DNA of 8,690 nucleotides from RGIG2041 sp045532715 (lineage in GTDB: Bacteria > Bacillota > Clostridia > UBA1381 > UMGS1253), in assembly GCA_045532715.1 (NCBI GenBank), contig JAZSGM010000302.1:1-8690 (forward strand), in the 5' to 3' direction. Below, piece after piece: positions 5,570 through 8,690 of the stretch; position 1 is the first letter of the stretch, and each line of letters opens with the position of its first letter. The translations under genes and the position numbers were made by a program. A model generated the notes under the pieces. That model did no database searches. It worked only from the letters and a program-made list of their open reading frames with translations, and was not told the origin of the DNA.

Positions 5570-6844
5570 CTAATCCCTCAATACATAATTCCGTAGCTTC
5601 GCATAGCAAATTTCGTCAACAAGCGCTTCGATGCGTGTACCGTTTTCGGTATATTCTTCCGAAAGCACCATCTGGTCGGTATGCAGCATCGGCAAAAGCG
5701 CACCCTCACTGTACGGAATCAAAAAGACCGCTTTCTGCTTTTTGCCCGGCACAATGTCTTCCAACGCTTCGCGAAAGACTTCCATCCCTGCCTCCGTTTT
5801 TGCACTGATGCATACCGTCTTGTCCGCGCCGTCCACCTGCGCCGGCAGCCCCTCCGTGTCCGTACACAAATCAATTTTATTTAAAACCGCCAGCGTCGGC
5901 TTGCCCGTCGCCTTCAGCTCGCTTAAAATCATATTTACCACTTCAATATGGCGGCGAAACTCTACATTCGATGCGTCAATTACATGAATCAGCACATCGG
6001 CAAGCGCCGCCTCCTCCAAAGTCGATTTAAATGCCTTTACCAAATGATGCGGCAGCTTACGAATAAACCCGACTGTATCGACCATCAACAGCTCACGGTT
6101 ATCCGACAGTGTCAGATTCCGCTGTGTCGGATCCAGCGTTGCAAACAGCTTGTTTTCCGCCAGAACATCCGCATCTGTCAAAAGATTTAACAGTGTGGAT
6201 TTTCCTGCATTGGTATACCCTACAATCGCCGCCACGGTCTGACCGTCCTTTTTTCTGCGGCTGCGCAAAAGATCACGATGCTTCTGTATCTCATTGAGCT
6301 CATCTGTCAAATACTCAATTCTTCGACGAATGTGACGTCGGTCTGTCTCCAGCTTCGTCTCTCCCGGGCCGCGCGTACCGATGCCGCCGCCAAGACGCGA
6401 CAACGCACTGCCCATCCCCGTCAGGCGCGGGAGCATATACTTCAGCTGCGCAAGCTCCACCTGGATTTTACCTTCCTTGGTTTTGGCTCTTGCTGCAAAA
6501 ATATCTAAAATGAGCGCCGTGCGGTCAAGCACCTTCAAATCGGTTGCATCTGTAATATTGCGCACCTGTACCGGCGTAAGCTCGTCATCAAAAATAACCG
6601 TTTCAGCATGTAGCTCCGCCGCAGCGTTTTTCAGTTCCTCCAGCTTACCCTCGCCGAGATAAGCCGCATTGTCAGGCGACGGTCTGTTTTGTACCAAAAC
6701 ACCGACAACCTCTGCACCTGCAGTATTTGCAAGCTCTTCCAGCTCTGCAATAGATTCGTCCGTCGTGTCCGTCAGCACATCCAGGCTGCCGGTATGAACA
6801 CCGGCTAAGATCACACGCTCTCGTTTTTCCTCGTTTTCATACAT
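5570..6844 (-). CDS. hflX: GTPase HflX
   Basis: This 424-residue protein has complete HflX architecture. The N-terminal HflX domain (about 10-165) contains NRPSPDNAAYLGEGK and the hallmark GGGIGTRGPGETKLETDRR (152-170). A coiled-coil linker (about 166-198) follows, then the G domain. G1 is GYTNAGKST (209-217), switch I carries FATLDPT (234-240), G3 is DTVGF (256-260), G4 is NKID (322-325) and G5 is SAK (347-349). HflX binds the ribosomal large subunit near the exit and peptidyl-transferase region and splits stalled or heat-damaged ribosomes. The ATG at 6844 has GAGGAT (6856-6851) 6 nt upstream. It leads a minus-strand group with the yigZ-like gene. An AT-rich stretch upstream contains TATACT on the minus strand, but I find no matching -35. 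Nothing is missing from the motifs. Confidence 0.96.
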   Translation of the reverse strand: MYENEEKRERVILAGVHTGSLDVLTDTTDESIAELEELANTAGAEVVGVLVQNRPSPDNAAYLGEGKLEELKNAAAELHAETVIFDDELTPVQVRNITDATDLKVLDRTALILDIFAARAKTKEGKIQVELAQLKYMLPRLTGMGSALSRLGGGIGTRGPGETKLETDRRHIRRRIEYLTDELNEIQKHRDLLRSRRKKDGQTVAAIVGYTNAGKSTLLNLLTDADVLAENKLFATLDPTQRNLTLSDNRELLMVDTVGFIRKLPHHLVKAFKSTLEEAALADVLIHVIDASNVEFRRHIEVVNMILSELKATGKPTLAVLNKIDLCTDTEGLPAQVDGADKTVCISAKTEAGMEVFREALEDIVPGKKQKAVFLIPYSEGALLPMLHTDQMVLSEEYTENGTRIEALVDEICYAKLRNYVLRD

Positions 6845-6933
6845 AGATAAATCCTCTTTTTTCTGAAATTAGTATTAGTATATCATATTTTTTACAAGAA
6901 ACCTATACTTTTGCAGAAAAATTTAAAAAAGAC

Positions 6934-6961
6934 TTGCAAAACTGAAAAAATGTGGTATACT
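6934..6961 (+). promoter_or_regulatory. Promoter of secG
   Basis: TTGCAA (6934-6939) and TATACT (6956-6961) are spaced by 16 nt, and TG at 6953-6954 makes an extended -10. The region lies between the divergent hflX and secG starts, and the leader before secG is about 45 nt. Confidence 0.65.
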
Positions 6962-7014
6962 TATTAGGTATCATATTAAAAATCTGTATGTATTATAGTA
7001 GGAGGTTAATATTA

Positions 7015-7392
7015 ATGGAAATCGCTAGAAATATAGTTATGGTACTTCATATTCTTGCATCGCTCGTTTTAATCGTAGTTGTTTTGATGCAGTCCGGTAA
7101 GTCCGCAGGTCTGTCCGGCTCCATCGCAGGTGGTGCTGAAACATTCTTCGGCAAGAACAAGGGTAAGACACTCGACGCAATTCTGCGCAAGTGGACTGCA
7201 GCATTCGCTGTAGTTTTCCTCGCAACAAGTATTGCTCTTTCCGTAATCGTTATGAGCCTGACATCTGCTCCGGCCGGCGAAACAGAAATGACAGATGCAG
7301 AAATGCAGCAGCTTATGGAAATGATGCAGACAGAAGTTGAACCGGAAGCAGAAGCGCCGGCAGACGATGCACAGGCACCGGCAGCTGAATAA
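7015..7392 (+). CDS. secG: Preprotein translocase subunit SecG
   Basis: The 125-residue product has the two-helix SecG form. TM1 is about residues 4-25, the conserved loop LMQSGKSAGLSGSIAGGAET lies at 24-43, and TM2 is about 60-81. SecG associates with SecY and SecE and aids SecA-driven export. Most SecG proteins are about 75-85 residues; this one adds a roughly 40-residue tail (85-125) rich in Glu, Ala, Met and Pro, with nearly no positive charge. ATG at 7015 is chosen because AGGAGG (7000-7005) precedes it by 9 nt; an earlier in-frame GTG lies inside the promoter. It is monocistronic here, with its own promoter and a terminator right after it, whereas in many Firmicutes secG is followed by rnr and smpB. 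Confidence 0.93.
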   Translation: MEIARNIVMVLHILASLVLIVVVLMQSGKSAGLSGSIAGGAETFFGKNKGKTLDAILRKWTAAFAVVFLATSIALSVIVMSLTSAPAGETEMTDAEMQQLMEMMQTEVEPEAEAPADDAQAPAAE

Positions 7393-7401
7393 TTCAAAAT
7401 G

Positions 7402-7430
7402 AAAACGGAGTGATTCCACTCCGTTTTTTT
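7402..7430 (+). terminator. Terminator of secG
   Basis: AAAACGGAGTG (7402-7412) and CACTCCGTTTT (7417-7427) form a perfect 11-bp stem with a 4-nt loop, ending in seven T residues. It starts 9 nt after the secG stop codon, a textbook intrinsic terminator. Confidence 0.92.
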
Positions 7431-7491
7431 ATGCCTTTTTTCACCACATTTCGCGCTGTAGCATAAGATGTAGTGCGAAGGAGGTGAAATT

Positions 7492-7755
7492 ATGTATATC
7501 TCTGACACCGAAACCACACGTACACATGAAGGCGGTTGCGGCTGCGGCAGAAATCTGATTACCTGCGGCTGCGGTTACACCGTTGTGCTCGCACTTTTAG
7601 CGGCATTGTTCTCTGTTGCACTCGGGCTGATTTTCGGCATTGTCTATGCAGAAACGCTGTTTACCTCGCTTGCAATCATTATTGCGGCAGCGGTTCTGTT
7701 TGCGCTCCTGCTGATTATTTTCCTGTTGTTGCGGGCATGCTTCAGGCGCGGATAG
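7492..7755 (+). CDS. Small two-helix membrane protein with CGCG motifs
   Basis: This is an 87-residue protein that I do not recognise. Residues 1-28 are hydrophilic and carry the paired motif CGCG at 16-19 and CGCG at 25-28, so four cysteines fall within 12 residues. Two hydrophobic segments follow, at about 30-52 and 57-80, joined by a short loop (YAETLF). The end is basic (RACFRRG), with one more cysteine at 83. The positive C-terminus predicts that both ends face the cytosol, so the cysteine cluster would be cytosolic and could bind metal or form thiol links. The start is secure: AAGGAGGTGA (7478-7487) just upstream is near-perfect. It stands alone between the secG terminator and a bidirectional terminator shared with spoVT. 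A sporulation role is suggested only by the spoVT neighbour. Confidence 0.8.
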   Translation: MYISDTETTRTHEGGCGCGRNLITCGCGYTVVLALLAALFSVALGLIFGIVYAETLFTSLAIIIAAAVLFALLLIIFLLLRACFRRG

Positions 7756-7772
7756 CGTAAACAAAAGAAAAC

Positions 7773-7806
7773 AAAACCGGTCTGAAGTGCGCTTCAGGCC
7801 GGTTTT
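7773..7806. terminator. Bidirectional terminator between convergent genes
   Basis: AAAACCGG (7773-7780) pairs with CCGGTTTT (7799-7806), then comes a T-G wobble, then CTGAAG (7782-7787) with CTTCAG (7792-7797) around the loop TGCG. The A and T ends give a T tract on both strands, so it serves both the small membrane protein gene and spoVT. Confidence 0.85.
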
Positions 7807-7826
7807 ATGTTACCGTTTATGTATAC

Positions 7827-7848
7827 GGACCGTCGAAAATGCCGGTCC
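7827..7848. other. Short hairpin just downstream of spoVT
   Basis: GGACCG (7827-7832) pairs with CGGTCC (7843-7848) around a 10-nt loop, 11 nt past the spoVT stop codon. It lacks a T tract on either side, so it may protect the transcript 3' end or pause polymerase before the stronger terminator. Confidence 0.4.
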
Positions 7849-7859
7849 CTCAGATTCAT

Positions 7860-8402
7860 TTACCCTTCCATGTGCCGTGAAAAAAAGCTTGCAGCGGCTT
7901 GTGCGAGCTTTTCATCCGATTCAATCGCAATCGCCTTTTCATCCGCAAAAAATACAACACTACCGATACAGTCACCATCTGCAATGATCGGGCATGCGAC
8001 ATTGACATAATGCTTATCACTGCTGTCCACCAGCGGCACAAGCTTGGCATTCCCAACCGTCTTGGCATAACTCGTCTTGTTGCCCATCAGCTTTTCCAAC
8101 TCCGCGCTGACCGGCTTTTCTAAAATCTCGCGCTTGGACGCTCCGCTGACAGCAATAACGGTATCACGATCGGTGATGCAGGCGGGCAGATTACTTGTTT
8201 TCGCGAGCGATTCGGCATATTGCGCGGCAAATTCTCCAAGCTCGCCGATGGGCGAATACTTTTTAAAAATCACCTCGCCATCACGGTTGGTAAAAATCTC
8301 CAGCGGGTCTCCCTCTCTTATCCTCATCGTTCTTCGGATTTCCTTCGGGATAACCACTCTTCCCAAATCATCTATTCTTCTTACAATTCCTGTTGCTTTC
8401 AT
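7860..8402 (-). CDS. spoVT: Stage V sporulation protein T, AbrB-family regulator
   Basis: The 180-residue product matches SpoVT in length and layout. Residues 1-50 form the AbrB swapped-hairpin DNA-binding domain, beginning MKATGIVRRIDDLGRVVIPK and continuing EIRRTMRIREGDPLEIF. Residues about 55-178 form a GAF-like sensing domain (LPACITDRDTVIAVSGASKR, HYVNVACPIIADGDCIGSVVFF). In Bacillus, SpoVT works in the forespore late in sporulation and tunes sigma-G-dependent genes; the ligand of the GAF domain is unknown. The ATG at 8402 has GAGGAG (8416-8411) 8 nt upstream. No convincing sigma-A or sigma-G promoter could be fixed in the AT-rich upstream region. The gene is convergent with the small cysteine-rich membrane protein gene. 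A homologue used as a vegetative AbrB-type regulator is possible, but the GAF domain makes SpoVT the better name. Confidence 0.93.
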   Translation of the reverse strand: MKATGIVRRIDDLGRVVIPKEIRRTMRIREGDPLEIFTNRDGEVIFKKYSPIGELGEFAAQYAESLAKTSNLPACITDRDTVIAVSGASKREILEKPVSAELEKLMGNKTSYAKTVGNAKLVPLVDSSDKHYVNVACPIIADGDCIGSVVFFADEKAIAIESDEKLAQAAASFFSRHMEG

Positions 8403-8472
8403 ACATAATTCTCCTCGTTTCTTAATGTTTGCGCGGTTAGTATTTGTCGTTCGAAGAAATTTATACTGAATA

Positions 8473-8501
8473 TTTACTTTAAAAATAAAACATGGTACAA
8501 T
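8473..8501 (+). promoter_or_regulatory. Rightward promoter upstream of a gene beyond the window
   Basis: TTTACT (8473-8478) and TACAAT (8496-8501) are spaced by 17 nt, with TG at 8493-8494 making an extended -10. Transcription would begin near 8508 and run off the right end. It is divergent from spoVT. Confidence 0.6.
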
Positions 8502-8534
8502 ATAAAAAAAACAAGAGGTTTAAAGAGCATTAAA

Positions 8535-8567
8535 ATGAAAAAGAACAACACAAAAACAGAGGAGTGA
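8535..8567 (+). CDS. Possible 10-residue leader peptide
   Basis: An ATG at 8535 opens a 10-codon frame (MKKNNTKTEE) ending in TGA at 8567, just after the rightward promoter. Only a weak ribosome site (AAAGAG) precedes it. Its last codons contain GAGGAG, which could serve as the ribosome site of the next small frame. It is lysine-rich and low in complexity, so it may be chance. Confidence 0.2.
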   Translation: MKKNNTKTEE

Positions 8568-8569
8568 AA

Positions 8570-8671
8570 TTGGCTTTTCTGTTTTATTGTATAACGAAAA
8601 GCACAAGGGAACTGAACTGCACCAATTTGTGCAGACAGCACAAAAAAGCACCTAATGGTAGCAATAATTAA
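8570..8671 (+). CDS. Possible 33-residue small protein from a TTG start
   Basis: A TTG at 8570 lies 5 nt after GAGGAG (8559-8564) and opens a 33-codon frame (MAFLFYCITKSTRELNCTN and onward) ending in TAA at 8669-8671. It has no recognisable motif. The spacing is good, but the codon use is unremarkable and the frame short, so it may only be untranslated leader of the next gene. Confidence 0.2.
   Translation: MAFLFYCITKSTRELNCTNLCRQHKKAPNGSNN
8617..8634 (+). other. Hairpin in the right-edge leader
   Basis: CTGCAC (8617-8622) and GTGCAG (8629-8634) form a perfect 6-bp stem around a 6-nt loop, within the transcript expected from the promoter at 8473-8501. No T tract follows, so it is not a terminator by itself. 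A role in leader folding is only a guess. Confidence 0.3.
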
Positions 8672-8690
8672 ATTCTAAGCAACATACTGA

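Noticed and set aside
7462..7469. CATAAGAT as a sporulation (sigma-E or sigma-K) -10 box before the small cysteine-rich protein
   Set aside because: It partly fits the -10, but no -35 element could be placed at proper spacing.
7047..7517. A 156-codon minus-strand frame opposite secG
   Set aside because: It is rich in Ala, Ser and Cys, as expected from an antisense read of secG, and it crosses the secG terminator. SecG itself has clear family motifs and a promoter.
8077..8469. A 130-codon plus-strand frame opposite spoVT
   Set aside because: It is the antisense shadow of spoVT, with no start signal of its own.
8417..8520. A sigma-G type promoter for spoVT
   Set aside because: CAGTATA on the minus strand loosely fits the -10, but no matching -35 is found at the right spacing, and the AT-rich context makes chance matches likely.
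1..8690. CRISPR arrays, tRNA or rRNA genes, insertion sequences with transposase
   Set aside because: No regularly spaced direct repeats, cloverleaf sequences, rRNA-like tracts or transposase/integrase motifs were seen on either strand.

Overview
The window looks like a chromosomal piece from an anaerobic, spore-forming Firmicute of the class Clostridia, probably a gut-type Oscillospiraceae or Lachnospiraceae relative. The evidence is a SpoVT-type sporulation regulator, strong GGAGG ribosome binding sites, sigma-A promoters of TTGACA/TATAAT type, U-tailed hairpin terminators, and the set hflX, yigZ-like, thioredoxin and secG. Genus cannot be fixed from sequence alone.

Layout, left to right. 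(1) 1-561 is an AT-rich accessory stretch. It holds a divergent promoter region with a long inverted-repeat operator, a 70-residue XRE-type repressor read from a TTG start, and a dense block of hairpins (341-468) that looks like a dispersed intergenic repeat. (2) 567-2009 (minus) encodes an unusual fusion of a metallo-beta-lactamase-fold hydrolase to a glycerophosphodiester phosphodiesterase. (3) 2139-2585 (plus) is a single-pass membrane-anchored protein of unknown function, read divergently from the fusion gene. (4) 2774-4354 (plus) is an AT-rich gene whose product joins an XRE DNA-binding domain to an ADP-ribosylglycohydrolase domain. It sits between two near-identical 48/49-bp inverted repeats (2580-2627 and 4478-4526), which overlap the stop codons of the two flanking convergent genes. 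(5) 4521-6844 (minus) is a housekeeping group: hflX, a yigZ/IMPACT-family gene starting 2 nt after the hflX stop, and a thioredoxin about 100 nt further on. (6) 7015-7392 (plus) is secG with an acidic C-terminal tail and its own promoter and terminator. (7) 7492-7755 (plus) is a small two-helix membrane protein with a CGCG...CGCG cysteine motif. (8) 7860-8402 (minus) is spoVT. (9) 8403-8690 holds a good rightward promoter and a leader-like stretch with two very short possible reading frames. The gene it serves lies outside the window.

The backbone genes serve general physiology: ribosome rescue (HflX), thiol redox balance (thioredoxin), protein export (SecG) and late sporulation control (SpoVT). 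The most unusual part is the inverted-repeat-bounded cassette with the XRE-ADP-ribosylglycohydrolase fusion. The next most unusual are the MBL-GDPD fusion and the repressor with its symmetric divergent operator at the left edge. All functions are inferred from motifs read by eye; no database search was possible.
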